Origin: Auriscalpium vulgare
Taxonomy: Eukaryota > Basidiomycota > Agaricomycetes > Russulales > Auriscalpiaceae
NCBI GenBank assembly: GCA_019915015.1
Contig: JAHBBC010000022.1
Span: forward strand, 744,001-808,000
Length of the DNA: 64,000 nt
Reading direction: 5' to 3'
The number at the start of each line of letters is the position of its first letter. The stretch's first letter is position 1. Below are positions 9,527-20,140 of the stretch, in pieces. The translations under genes were made by a program, and so were the position numbers. A model generated the notes under the pieces. That model searched no databases. It was not told the DNA's origin and saw only the letters and a program-made list of their open reading frames with translations.

Positions 9527-10250
9527 TTGAGGCACGCCGATGACCGTCAGGTGGCCATGCTGAAAAGCGAGGGTGATCCTATCGGTGCGCCCCACCTCCG
9601 TCTCTCTCCTGTCGCATACCCTGCTCACTCTCTACTGCGTTCCCCAGGCGCTGAGGCCGCGACCCGGTGCCCTGACCTTGGCGCCCCGGACTGCATTCCT
9701 CTTGTCGACAGCGACAACTTCGTCCGCATCGGCGGGCCGATGCCGGTGTACGCTTTCGGCTTCAAGGGCAATAGGACGACGCCAGTGTCCGACGCGGAGC
9801 GGGAGCGGCTCCGCGAGGTACGCTCTGACTTTGCCCATAATGCTTACGCCTTCCACCACAGGCCTAGGATCTCGTTCACCATCGAGCCCTGGTGCAATAT
9901 GCGGGTGCGTAAGTTTCTGGGCGACCACAACCGCTGGAGGTATGCGCTGCCGGACCCCACCCTGCTTGCCCCGCCCGCGCAGGACAAGGCAGGGAACGTC
10001 CTCCTGCGCGAGGAGTACGGCATAGTGCAAGGGAGCGCCGTGCCGAACGTGCGCAAGACGATCCGACCCGCCTCGAAGCTGTTGAAGGAGTACCCGCCCC
10101 GCGCAAGACCAAGCCCGCGCCCAGGCCCGCGCCCAAGGTCGAGAAGCCTGCGCCCAAGGTCCAGAAGCCCGCACGTCGCGTGCACTGTGACTTCGCCGCC
10201 GTGGTCAAGGTCCGCGAGTTTTGGTCTCGCCGGTGGATATGAAGGCGCGG
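9527..10250 (+). CDS. Hypothetical protein, probably frameshifted or spliced near its 3' end
   Basis: I do not recognise this gene. The frame reads VDSDNFVRIGGPMPVYAFGF, then a charged segment (SDAERERLREVRSDF) and TIEPWCNMRVRKFLGDHNRW, which looks like real coding sequence: varied residues and few Cys or Ser runs. Near 10095 the frame carrying it degenerates into Pro/Arg/Ser, while the frame one base over gives a plausible basic tail, KTKPAPRPAPKVEKPAPKVQ, ending VKVREFWSRRWI at a stop near 10250. Either a frameshift mutation or an unrecognised intron joins them. The 5' start is uncertain; an intron may lie around 9565-9650 (gtgatc...ccccag). Confidence 0.4.
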
Positions 10251-10599
10251 CCGCGGTGGCGCTACTGAGTACGTCCGCCCTCTTTCTGTTGGTGCGTCGA
10301 CAGACTCTCATCGTCTTTTCAGGCGCGCCCCGTCGGTCGACATCTAAAACATAAACGGTAAATGCGGTCAATGGTGATTCGTTTTGGCAGTCGTGTGTTG
10401 TTGTCATGCTTAGTGGGGCGGGAGAACCCCATAACGGTACGTGCATTTGGTGTATCTAGCCCGCCATCAAGACGCATCAAGATCAAGACTCAAGCGGCCG
10501 CCGTCAAGATCAAGTTCGGAAGGGGCAAGTACGCGGTCGGGGCAGCGTAGCCCCCTGATGAGAGCCTTCGCAAGCTCGAAACCGCATCGATAAGTATGG

Positions 10600-10980
10600 A
10601 GATCTTTCGTATACTAGCATGTCCATTCGTCAATGTTGGATGACGCGCGCGCGACTCTGTATCAGCAATCCCATGTGTAGAACATACTCGCTGCGATTCC
10701 TGGACGCATACCGGCCTGTTCCTCCACGGCCTCTTGTGCTTTTTTTGTGCCGGTCGCTGTGCTGTTCTGCTGGGCAGCATGCGCGCGTCTTGCCAACGTC
10801 TAGGCAACACCATGGATTCAAGAGGCGCCCTCCGCGTCCGTCGCTGTCGTGTCGCAACCTAGAACTTGAAGGATTTGGTAGCCATGTCGGCCGGTCTGTC
10901 CGGTCTGATCCTGCTGTCTATTGCAGCCGTTCGTGAGGCATGCCTCGCTGCGTACGCCGGTGCATGTTACGACGGACTGA
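10600..10980 (+). pseudogene. Family B relic, left palindrome arm
   Basis: Mirror copy of 13.2-13.6 kb. Shared elements are tgttctgctgggcagc, cttgccaacgt, caccatggat(t/c)ca(a/c) and gtcggccggtctgtcc. In the best frame the 3' part reads LKDLVAMSAGLSGLILLSIA and ends KLFY near 10994, suggesting a C-terminal membrane helix. The frame is broken by a stop between the two blocks unless an intron lies there. Family unknown. Confidence 0.45.
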
Positions 10981-11019
10981 AATTATTCTACTAAACATGT
11001 TGTAGGATAGGCACATGAT

Positions 11020-11502
11020 ATTCCACTACATCTCAGCAACAGACATACATACATGGTCACGCATACGACAGGCAATAAGCACGCGAAGCGCACAGTGGGT
11101 CCAAAAAGTAATCCTCGGCGGCGACGCGCCATGCACCACCCCATCCTCATATGCCACGACACCGCGCGCGCCATTTCCACCGCGTCGTGCGACCCACGGT
11201 CCGCGCAGGCAGACTGCGAGTCCGACGCCGCAGGTGCATGGCGAGCTCGGGTACTGTATAGCTTCGTAATGGACGCGCGTGCGCGGTGCCAAGCGCGCCG
11301 CGCATGTGCCGACTGCGATCTCCAGCTCCAGGCCCCATGCTGCAGCGCAAGGCTGAGCGAGGCGAGGACCCGCGGCGGCGCGTGGGCAGGGCCGTACACG
11401 CACTGCCGGGGGGGACAGCGGCGCGGGCGGCGGCGGGGCCGCAGGCGCGAGAGATGGGTCGAGGTGGGAGGTAAGAGATGCGGGTTGGGGACGAGGGAGG
11501 GG
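11020..11502 (-). pseudogene. Family A copy, left palindrome arm
   Basis: A minus-strand gene-like block downstream of a clear TATA box. The longest frame runs from about 11577 to 11026 and includes LELEIAVGTCAARLAPRTRV, GVVAYEDGVVHGAS and ITFWTHCALRVLIACRM. The right-arm copy has the same blocks but in different frames, with a stop after VGTCAARPTPPCTAA. Both are therefore either spliced in ways I cannot resolve or decayed. The 3' end meets the family B relic tail to tail. I do not recognise the product. Confidence 0.4.
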
Positions 11503-11503
11503 G

Positions 11504-11511
11504 TTTATATA
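11504..11511 (-). promoter_or_regulatory. TATA box of left family A copy (tatataaa)
   Basis: The minus strand reads actatataaacccc. The mirrored right arm has the same motif at 12783-12790, showing that the promoter was part of the duplicated unit. Confidence 0.65.
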
Positions 11512-12782
11512 GTGTCGTGCGGGTAAGCGGTGCGATGGTCGCAGGTCGGTACCGTTACACCTCGAGGCGTCGAGCATTCATAGTTTTTCACGTCAACTGT
11601 CGCGGAAATGCGCATTAGATATTATGCGGTGACATACGAATGACGAACATTGAGGAAGAGTCGGGCCGTTTGAGCGAATGGTCAGTGAAATGGTCCCGGT
11701 CGTCAGCGATGGCAAGCCGAGTCTTAGCAGAGGACTAGACAGACGGATGGGACAGTCAGTAGTGCCGCAGGAAACGAACACATCGGCAGCACGCACCACT
11801 TGCACGAGTCGCATCCTCCCGAGCTACCCAGTCCACCCTCACCGCCTTCTCTTCCCGCACCATATCGTCTCACCTTTGGCGTTCAGCCCCTCCTGTTCCC
11901 TGTCTTGACCCGCGCATATGCTTCTACTTCAAAGGGCGCGCCGAAAACTAACTTGAAGTCCAGCACGCGCGTGTGGGTCCGCCCTGGGAAACCTCTCGAC
12001 TACGACCACTCGAGTTAGGGGAGAAATACCGAGGTAGCGATATGGAGAGGAAACGGCAGGTAAACGTCCGATGTCGTACTTAGATGGGGTGGGCTGGTAC
12101 AAGTCTCGAAGCGCGAACAGACAGCCGGCACCGGCGCTGGGAAGGCCCGGGGACGCCGCGCCGGCCGCCGGCGCTGCCCTCAGCGAGCACCAGCTCGCGC
12201 CATCTACGCCATCACACGTCTACCTGCCATCTCCTCCGAGTCTCCATATCGCTGCCTCAGCATTGCTCCCCTAGCTTGACTGGCCGTGGAGGCTTACCAG
12301 AGCAGACCCACCCGCCGCGCTGGCCTTCCAGTTTGAGGCCCGCCCTTGATAGGAGCGTATGCGCGGGCGCGAGACAGGGAACAGGAGGGGCTGAACGATA
12401 AAGGTGAGACGATATGGTGCGGGAGGAGAGGGCGGGGAGGGTGGACTGGGTAGCTGGGGAGGATGCGACTCGTGCAACTGGTGTGTGCTGCCGATGTGTT
12501 CGTTTCCTGCGGCACTGACCGTCCCGTTCGACCGTCTAGACCTACTATCGCTGACAACTAGGACGACCGGGACAACTTTACTGGCATTGAGCTGGGTTTG
12601 CATGTACTGGAATCCGACTGGAACCGTCTCGCTTTGCGTCGCCATGATTCGCCCTGCTAATTACTATCAGCGTCGTCGGCTCCCTCTGACGTCCATCCAC
12701 CTCTCCCTCCGCTTTTACGACCTCGGCCTCATACATCTCGTATGTGATTGCATAATATTCACGTAATCCCCGTCGCCTACGC

Positions 12783-12790
12783 TATATAAA
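12783..12790 (+). promoter_or_regulatory. TATA box of right family A copy (tatataaa)
   Basis: The plus strand reads gctatataaacccc followed by a C- and T-rich leader with ccgcatctctt, the same arrangement as the left arm. Confidence 0.65.
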
Positions 12791-12829
12791 CCCCTTCCTC
12801 CAACTCCGCATCTCTTCCCTCGCACCTCC

Positions 12830-13100
12830 ATGGTTCATGGACATCTCTCGCACCCGCGGCTCCGCCGCCGCCCGCGTCTCTGTGCCCACGCCCCGCGGCT
12901 GCGGACGTAAGGCCCTCGAGGCCCCCATGCCGTGGGTCCTTGCCCAACCGCCTGGAGATCGCAGTCGGCACATGCGCGGCGCGCCCGACACCACCGTGCA
13001 CTGCCGCGTAGGACAAAAGCGTACCGCGCGGGGGGAACGTCACGGGGTGTCGCTGGTGTATGAGGATGATGCGCTTCGGCGCTGGGGCTAATTTTTGGAC
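12830..13100 (+). pseudogene. Family A copy, right palindrome arm
   Basis: Partner of 11.02-11.50 kb. It shares the stretch ctggagatcgcagtcggcac and the block ggtgtcgctggtgtatgagg. The frame from 12837 reads DISRTRGSAAARVSVPTPRG ... VSLVYEDDALRRWG and stops at 13091, while the left-arm homologue continues, so this copy is truncated or spliced. Function unknown. Confidence 0.4.
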
Positions 13101-13199
13101 ACACTTTGCGCTTCGTGTGCATCGCCAGTCGTATGTTAGTATTGCGTGTAACTATGTGTCGTTGACGCGAGCGCAAAAGTCTGTGCGACATTTTACGCT

Positions 13200-13600
13200 C
13201 ATGATATTGTCCTTAGCATACAGGTATTTAGCAGAGGAATGGAGCGCGTCGTAACATACAGATGAGGCAGAAGGACAGACCGGCCGATAAGGCCGCAAGA
13301 ATCCAGACCTTCGCGAAGTTCGCGTGCTGGGCCTGTTTGGCACCGCGTGGATCCATAGTGTGGCCTGCGTGAGCGGTACGTTGGCAAGACCTCCGCGCGC
13401 TGCCCAGCAGAACATCCCAGCACCCGCCACCAAGGCCCAAGGGCACGAGAAGCTTGAGAAACTGTTTGTTTGGCCAAACCGCAGGCGTTCTGTCGGCGTG
13501 GCGGGGAAGGGAGGCGCAGGCGGGCGAGCGAGGTCTGGCACGGATGCCGAGCTGGGGATATGCGGCTTGCCTGCATCGGCAAGATGAGTGGGAAGACAAC
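13200..13600 (-). pseudogene. Family B relic, right palindrome arm
   Basis: On the minus strand one frame reads VPLGLGGGCWDVLLGSARRS and then TMDPRGAKQAQHANFAKVWI followed by LAALSAGLSFCLICMLRR. The last block is hydrophobic and matches LKDLVAMSAGLSGLILLSIA of the left-arm copy, so a C-terminal transmembrane helix is likely in the parent gene. It runs towards the family A copy (convergent). Family unknown. Confidence 0.45.
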
Positions 13601-13610
13601 TAGTGAAGAG

Positions 13611-14595
13611 ACGCAGCGGTGGTCAGAGAACTTGGTGCAGGCGTCGCTTCATCGATTATTACAGAACCGTCGCGCTGCAGAGGCACCGGATGACCCAACG
13701 ATATGCGCTGGTTCGCCGTGGCTGAGCCTGCGGAGACGTGGGGACGGGGAAAAATCGGGTGGTCACGTCATTGCCAGCGCAGATGGACAACTGAGCACGA
13801 GACAAAGAAGGGAGCTGGAAGGACATACCGTATCAGCGTCGCGGACGCGTCCAGCGTCAAACACAATAGGTCACAACCTGCCGAAGTACGGTCAATTTTC
13901 GATAAAGACAGGAAGGGGATATGACGCACGGCGTTGGTAACATTTGTGTGCCCACAATGTCGCTGCCTCTGCTTGGCCGTCGCCTCGCCAATTGCAAACG
14001 ACGGTCATGATGTGGCACACGCATGCGCGGTGCATGAAATAGCCGGAGACCGCTTGAGACGCATACACTGCGTGGACAATATAATATCAGCGAGCCAGGA
14101 AGCCATGGGAGAGCACGGAAAACGCACATAGATCTATGCGCCCAGCGCAGTCACTGAAGTGCCGGACGTATCACCTGAGAGCGGATCCTCGCGCATTGTG
14201 ACAGTCGTTCCAGGGCGTCGGTGAGACTTTGACAAGATGCGATGGGGCCATGCGCGACGGTAGAGGCGTGCTTGAAGCAAAGTTGAAGTGGAGGTGGGGA
14301 CGCGTCATGCGCGGGTATGCAGGCCAACCGGAGAATCGGAGGCTGGAAAAAAGACAAAACAATTCGCATGGGAATGAGGGGCACCGGCTTAGTAGTGGGA
14401 TAGAGGTCGGGGATACACAAGACGCACCTGCGAGACTCCTCTATCCTCTCGACACTCGACAGCCTGTGGCGTTCGGATGTTGATCGTGTTGATTGTGATC
14501 ATAGCATGGCACCAATGGAGGGGTGCGCAGAGCACAAGACCCTTAGTATGCGACAGACAAACTCCAACTCAAGTATGTATCGTCATCTAGCGGTG
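13611..14595. other. Intergenic, no gene recognised
   Basis: A 156-codon frame at 13470-13940 starts within the palindrome arm and has no motif. Nothing else is supportable. Confidence 0.45.
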
Positions 14596-15110
14596 CACGG
14601 CAGCGCGTCGGCATGGATTGGGCGCGCCGGCATTTGCCGACTCTGAGTGTCTCCTCCAACTCCTCGTTACTCCTGCCTGGCCATCTCTCGCGCCCACGAC
14701 CCCACGCCGCCTCTTGCGCCATGAAAAGCACTTCCGACACCGTGAGGGCGGCCCTCTGTACCATCGCCCAGGGCTGTAACGCCGCTGGTGTCATTCGCGG
14801 CGTATGAGGACCGACGAAGAAGTTTTCGACGCCGTGCGGGTTTTGCTGCCGGATGGTTAGCCTGGGCTTGCGACAATGAGATGGCCAGCTGGATGGGTGC
14901 GATAGAAAGAATCAGGTGGGGTCTGGATGGAAGTCGGGCGGGCTGCATGTACGTCCTTGTCGTGTATGCTTGCAGTGCCAGCTCGTGTCGCCTTCTCTCA
15001 GCAAATGCTGAAGTGCTGACTGTCTATGCGCAGAATATCAGGGCGTACCGCTGCCACTGCGCCGACGCAGCATCAAGCGCGCTGATGAATCACCAGAGCT
15101 GAGCTGGATC
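14596..15110 (+). pseudogene. Family C copy, plus strand
   Basis: Homologous to the minus strand of 7.17-7.75 kb. The local frame reads VTPLVSFAAYEDRRRSFRRR, then AAGWLAWACDNEMASWMGAI, and later GCMYVLVVYAC over a donor-like gtacgtcc. An upstream frame beginning MKSTSDTVRAALCTIAQGC ends at the tga inside the YED block, so frames conflict. The YED block also resembles the family A copies (GVVAYED, VSLVYED), hinting that A and C are distant branches of one family. Confidence 0.45.
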
Positions 15111-15910
15111 GATGGAGTTGCCGGGGATGCGGCGACGGGTCGTGTTCAGGTGCGCAGTACGTGACTTCGTATGTCCATAGTAGTTGTTGCTGATGCGTGT
15201 TCCCTCTCTCCCGTAGTGAGCATTAGCGCTGTATGCGTTTTTTATCGTGATATCAGCAGCCTTTGTCTCAAATATGTCTACCTTGCCCAGCGCATGTCAA
15301 CTATCACATCGTATTCAATTCAATCATTTTGACCTCTCTTATTACCGTTTCCTGTTAAGATCTACTGACGGTGTCTTGCCAACTGAGAGACGAGACCTCC
15401 ATCAATTGTGCGCCTATGCCCATCCTGCGACAGTTTGAGATCGCTTTGATTCCTGCCCATGCCGACCGTCAGCGCATTTTCCGGGTGCTATGGCGATAGT
15501 GCCTCCTCTCCATTGTTCAAGTTAGTCTCGGAGGTGCGTAGTATATTTTTCCACGAAAGGAAGTGCTCGCCAATTATACGCAGGTCCTCAGACCGCACCA
15601 CTTCGAGTCTTCGACTGCGCCGACGCAGATTCAAGCGCACTGGTGAATCACTAGAGCTGAGCTGATTCGAGTTGGCTGGAAGGGTGGTCAGTGACGCGGT
15701 GACGCCGACAGGACGTGTTCAGGAGCGCATGGCATGACGTCGTATGTCGCTGCTTATGTTCCTAGTGTGCATTTACGCTGTTGTCTCCCACGTCGACTCT
15801 CGATCGTTTTCAGTTGAATCATCTCGACCTCTCTCAAATATGTCGTTCCTTGTTGACGGCTATTAACGGTGTCTTGCCAGCTGAGACCTTCACGTCTCCT
15901 CTACATCTCT
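15031..15910. repeat. Direct repeat of about 0.35 kb, two diverged copies
   Basis: The segment 15031-15390 recurs, diverged, at 15580-15900. Shared blocks in order: ctgcgccgacgcag(c/a), tgaatcac(c/t)agagctgagctg, cgtgttcagg, cgtatgtc, the stretch tttgacctctct/ctcgacctctct, and gtgtcttgcca(a/g)ctgaga. The offset is about 550 bp for the first half and shorter for the second because the right copy has a deletion. Confidence 0.65.
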
Positions 15911-16181
15911 TCGCCATCGCATTATGTGCCCTGTAGGCCTCGCGCCCTCACCGTGCTTGCGGACCTCCGTGTCTGCTCAAGTCATTGCTCAAGAAGATAT
16001 CAATGCATTTCACCCTCAGTCCCCCATATCCAGCTCTGTCAGCGCCCATCACCAGTGGTTACCAGAGCCCGGACCTGTCTAAATGCTTCGACCACCGCAC
16101 CTCCATCCCCGACATCTGTCGCAGCCCGCTCACAGTCTTCTTGTCCATACCAGATCCCGTGATATCCAACACCTTCAGCGC

Positions 16182-17606
16182 TCATCCGGCACGCGCGCGA
16201 TTCCCCAGACACCGCACAAGCTCGGTGGAGTACCAATAATATCGCCTGTCAGCGCCCATCCCCTCCATTAAAAAGTTGAAGCGATGAATCGCGAGTGTGG
16301 ATAGCGATGGCAGGAAGTTCTCGTTGCTGTCGAAGAGGGTGGAAAGGAATGGGAGCGCTGCCATACCCTCGACCACAAGATCGCGCAGACTGTGCGCATG
16401 CTGCAGGGCGTCCTTCCACGGCCAGTGGACGATATTGCTCTGCACCACTAGGTGCTTGACGTGCTCCGAGAAAGCGGTGGCGGTGGCCCCCGCGAGGATC
16501 TCAACCTCATTTGAGCCGTCCTCGTCGAGCACAAATGCCGCCGTCAGCGCTGGCGCGCTCTTTGTGTCCCCGTCGCGCCACACGGCCACCTCGAATTTAT
16601 GATGAAAAACGCCGGGATCGTAGTAGTTGAGCGCGATCTTGACGTGTGAGAGCTCGTCGAGGCATGCAGCGATCTTGGGCAGCGACATTTCGATGTCGGG
16701 GCCATCCGCGATGGGGCCTATCGTGCAGCGGATGCTGGCGTCTACAGGGAGCGCGATGTTCGAGAAGAGCAGCGACGCTGTTTCCGCGCTGCCCGTCACG
16801 TCCATCTGCCGCAGCTTTCCCATCTGGACGACGCTGTGCGCGGCACCCGGGCCGTCCACGTCGGTGAGCTTGAGCGCCACGACTAGCCGTTCCAACGTGT
16901 TGCGCATGGCTTGCAACGCAGCGAGCACCTCCACGAGCCCCGCAGTACTGTACATGGGCTGTTCGCCGAAGACGATATCGAGGGTAACCGGGTGCGCGAG
17001 CAGCGGCGACATCCATGGGAGCGCGCCCCGTGTGGTCACGCGCAGGTGCTGAAGTGCCGGCGTGCCGGAAGGCGCGCTGAGCAGGCCGTCCGGGAGGGAG
17101 GGCGGCGAGTCACGGAAGTCGATGTAGAGGGTATGGAGGAGAGGCGCGTGTGCGCTGAGTGCAGAGTTCCCGGCCTTGATGTCGGTGCATATGCCGAGGG
17201 AACGCGTACGCGCGAGGTTAACATGGACAAGCGCAAGCTCGGACTGAAGGATGGGTGGTGAGTACTTGGCCATGGGCTTGCTAATCGTGAGATCGGCGTT
17301 TTCGGAGCGAGAGAAGAAGGCTTCAGCCCAGCGTGCACCCAGCGGGAATGGGAGGATGATGGTGGACCAGAGTGCTGGGTTGTTCAGCGCGATGTGTCGC
17401 CAGCGCCGGCAAACGTGGGTGATGGTGATCCATGCGAGCGACTTTGTATACCGACGAGGACTGTCGATGATGGCGAGGATGGAGAAGGCGGCGGTGAGGA
17501 TTTCAGGAGGGATGCGGGAAACAGGGAGGCTGGCGTTGTGCTGTCCGGCGTCATGAGCGCGGGCGGTGTCCGACTTGCCACCGTCGACTGACCCTTCGTC
17601 CGGCAT
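16182..17606 (-). CDS. F-box domain protein of the common Agaricomycete type
   Basis: Predicted SCF ubiquitin-ligase receptor, 474 aa, in one uninterrupted frame from ATG 17606 to the stop at 16182. After a short acidic N-terminus, the F-box lies at about residues 28-85: RIPPEILTAAFSILAIIDSP, then ITHVCRRWRHIALNNPALWS, the typical LPPE..(I/L)..W..(V/I)T.VC+.WR.IA...P.LWS pattern. The remaining 380 residues form an irregular leucine-rich region (LERLVVALKLTDVD, LRDLVVEGMAALPFLSTLF, LPSLSTLAIHRFNF). It is a different branch from the tandem family around it, which has LPFDIHAR and LVCKDW. Family members often run longer than this, so the C-terminus could be slightly truncated. Substrate unknown. 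Confidence 0.85.
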   Translation of the reverse strand: MPDEGSVDGGKSDTARAHDAGQHNASLPVSRIPPEILTAAFSILAIIDSPRRYTKSLAWITITHVCRRWRHIALNNPALWSTIILPFPLGARWAEAFFSRSENADLTISKPMAKYSPPILQSELALVHVNLARTRSLGICTDIKAGNSALSAHAPLLHTLYIDFRDSPPSLPDGLLSAPSGTPALQHLRVTTRGALPWMSPLLAHPVTLDIVFGEQPMYSTAGLVEVLAALQAMRNTLERLVVALKLTDVDGPGAAHSVVQMGKLRQMDVTGSAETASLLFSNIALPVDASIRCTIGPIADGPDIEMSLPKIAACLDELSHVKIALNYYDPGVFHHKFEVAVWRDGDTKSAPALTAAFVLDEDGSNEVEILAGATATAFSEHVKHLVVQSNIVHWPWKDALQHAHSLRDLVVEGMAALPFLSTLFDSNENFLPSLSTLAIHRFNFLMEGMGADRRYYWYSTELVRCLGNRARAG

Positions 17607-17915
17607 GTTGTGTGCGATCGGTGGCGAAGAAGCGCTGCAAGGAGAGAATATCTATAATTGAAGGGCGTCTATGCGGTCCTTGGACGTGTAATAGAAGAGC
17701 ACCCGATCTAGCTTGAGGTTAGCAGCATGCGTACACTGTGCCAGGGAATACTCACACTCGACTCATGCGCGCGGGAATACTCTCACTCGAGTCATACGTC
17801 TGTTGGTCATCGCCGATTAGGTATGTTTCGTGCCCGTGAACATGTGCCGGGTGCTCGCATTAATGCGGTGCCAACCGCGCTCAAAGCTTGAACACGGTGA
17901 ACCACCCCATCTCTC
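17607..17915. other. Upstream region of the minus-strand F-box gene
   Basis: Contains two copies of a short motif, actcacactcgactcatgcgc and ctctcactcgagtcata, at about 17752 and 17791. No gene seen. An attatagata stretch near 17655 on the minus strand could serve as a TATA element. Confidence 0.4.
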
Positions 17916-18400
17916 TTAACACAACCAGTCGACGTAGTGCGCTCGCTGTAATCCTATATCAGAGTAAGTAGTGACCCATGCAATATTCAAGTAAACGTAC
18001 CGGATAGGTCTGGGGGTCAGCATACTCCACGAAGTCGACCCCGCGCGCGACGCCGACCTCTTGCAGTGCATGTCGGAGTCGGACATCGTATTTTGAGCAA
18101 CGGGTCACCGATATAACGCGCAAATTGGGCAGCCCCGGGCCGGACAGCGTAGCTGCAAGCTCCCTGATGCATTGCGCCGTCATAACCGAGGTTATGAGAA
18201 CGTCGTAGTATGCATGGAATCCAAAGTGCAGCAACGTGCGCGGTAGCGGGGATGGTACGGACGACGACGAGGGATTCGAGGGCCGTGAGCTCCTTGAGTT
18301 CGGCACTGGTGGGCATGATCTCCGTCGTCAGGGAGTCCTTGCCACGCCGTGCATCACGCTTGTCAATTCTCGAAAGTCGGAGTACCTGAGGACTCAAACA
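17916..18400 (-). pseudogene. C-terminal fragment of a tandem-family F-box gene
   Basis: The minus strand carries the last third of the family: SAELKELTALESLVVV, then after a frame change PRTLLHFGFHAYYDVL, LPNLRVISVTRCSKYDV and ARGVDFVEYADPQTYP. The terminal intron is retained (gtacgt...ttacag) and the last exon at 17945-17916 reads RAHYVDWLC. The F-box itself and the first two thirds are absent, and one frameshift near 18300 separates the two readable parts. It lies opposite in orientation to the four intact tandem copies that follow. Confidence 0.85.
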
Positions 18401-18469
18401 AGGTTCTGGCGGCCGTCACGACTGCGGGGTGCACGCAGTACGTCGGGCTGGTTGAACGGAGCGCGATCA

Positions 18470-18500
18470 AGTTGACTTTGAGTTGACTTTGAGTTGACTT
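18470..18500. repeat. 11-bp tandem repeat, 2.8 copies
   Basis: The unit agttgactttg is repeated perfectly at 18470, 18481 and (truncated) 18492. Confidence 0.85.
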
Positions 18501-18619
18501 GAACGGCTAGCGCATCTGAGATGATCTAATCTTATCGCATGACATCGCTCCGACTCCTCCGAGTCTGCTTCCTCATAGTCACTACCTCGTCTTCCATCTA
18601 CAACATGTCTAGCTCTCAC

Positions 18620-20140
18620 TTGTCCTCTGAGCCCCCGCCAGGACCTCTGTGGCCTTACCGTGCCCTGCCATGTTTACATCCGGCGCGATCTTAGTCGTTC
18701 AAGATCCAAACACTGTGCTGGCAGGCTAGGTCTGGGAGGTGCGCCGTGTATCGATGGCTTCCTTTGCATCACGCTGAAATGATCTGGGCTTTTTTTCTTA
18801 GGATTCCCTCTTTCCCTCGAGAAGCTCCGAGTCGTCATTCGCGGACACCGTCCTCTTCGCTCTCCCCGGGACCCCGCCTGCGCCTCACGTCTCTCGCCAG
18901 ATCGTGTCACCCCGCTCTTCCAATGTGTATGCGACGTGTCCGTCTCTGACGTGTTCAACCCCCGAGCTGATGCATCTACAGCGCTTGCCGTGATCCCCGC
19001 TGCCTCGAGAGCGATCGGTTGCGCCATTTCCCCGTGGTGACGTGGTCACATCCAGCGCGCAGGATTGACGTCTACTTAGTCTTCGAGGTGTGTGGTCGTG
19101 CTCTGCACAATTGTGGGCCATTCTGACTTTTGTTTGGGTCGTCTGAGATCGATACGCAGGATACGCGGCGGTGCATTTGTGGACCACACGTCCCTCCCTT
19201 TCCGGCCCCTGTTTAGTTCGCTCGCCAGAACGCCCCGCCTCGTTATTGACAGAAGAGTCCCAACGTCTCGAGAGCCGATCCATAGCGCTGTTTTCCCTGG
19301 TCACATCGCCCGCCCGCTCTCAACGTCCACTATCGAGACGCAAGGATCATCTCTTACTTCGTCTCGGAGGTACGTAGTCTTGCTCCACGAAACTCCGATC
19401 CTCATCTGATCCTGTCGCCTGCTGGGGAGGGCCTGATTCCATGCAGCCTCAAATGCGGCGCGCTCAGCCGATGACACCATATACCTCAGCGCCCGCGCAA
19501 GTGCCTCTTCTCGCTGGATCAACGTCTCGACCTCGCTCAGGCAACGTCGGCGCTGGGCGTCACTCTTTCATCTTCCAGGTATAGGGTGGGCGAAGGCCTG
19601 CGGGGTGCAATACATGGCGGGCGTGCGATGGCGAGGAGATATGGAGAAGGCGCCCGATCGATGGGAACTGCGCATCAACATGCTTCAACTTCACCTGCCA
19701 CCCACGACGCGTTCCCAACCTCCTTCGGCACTGCTCTACGCCATAGTTCCTCCGCAGGAACGGTCCACAGACACTGCGGCGCACTCTCATCTCACCGTCA
19801 CCCCTGATCGAGCCGCCCTCGTGTTTCGTTCGCTCTTCACGACAAAGAACGCCTCTGCTCGTCTTCACAATAAAGGATGTCTCTGCTCTTCACGACAAAT
19901 GATGCCTCTGCTCTCAGGCTGACTCGGCTCGGCGTACCGCCTTTATCCTGCCTCGAGGCAGTCGTGTACTGGCATTGTTAAGTATCCTTCGTCTCTCCAT
20001 CTGATCCCTTGCGCATACTCGACTGCAGGGCGCGATCGCAAGCTCTGCCCCGCTTCGTCCAAGCAACATCATCATTTGGCGTACAAGGTGATAATGTCGC
20101 ATTTTCCCAGCTACCGGATACTGACTATCAGTTGTAGAAC
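18620..20140. repeat. Spacer repeats plus promoter region of F-box copy B
   Basis: No gene. Blocks here recur upstream of the other tandem F-box genes: ccatgtttacatccggc ... gttcaa ... ggaggtgcgccgtgta (also 23.94 and 29.31 kb); gtctacttagtcttcgaggtgtgtggtc (also 24.13 and 29.58 kb); and a cgtctcgagagccga ... ggaggtacgtagtcttgctccacga block (also about 26.3 and 29.8 kb). From 19.6 kb on, gcgatggcgaggagatatgg followed by agaaggcgcccgatcgat recurs at 27.35 kb and in part at 30.82 kb. The last 60 bp before the ATG share an actgactat leader with copies C-E. Confidence 0.6.

Larger units (their letters stand above)
10600..13610. repeat. Large imperfect palindrome with two mirrored gene pairs
   Basis: The left arm (about 10.6-12.1 kb) is the reverse complement of the right arm (about 12.2-13.6 kb). 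Direct matches: 11787-11945 against the minus strand of 12513-12340 (cttgcacgagtcgcatcctc, then caccatatcgtctcaccttt); 12015-12090 against 12270-12200 (gcgatatggaga, ggcaggta); the TATA-containing promoters at 11504-11511 and 12783-12790; and the coding relics tgttctgctgggcagc at about 10.77 and 13.41 kb. The centre is near 12.15 kb, with roughly 100 bp of unpaired GC-rich sequence. The arms have diverged by many substitutions and indels, so this is not a recent assembly artefact. Confidence 0.8.
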
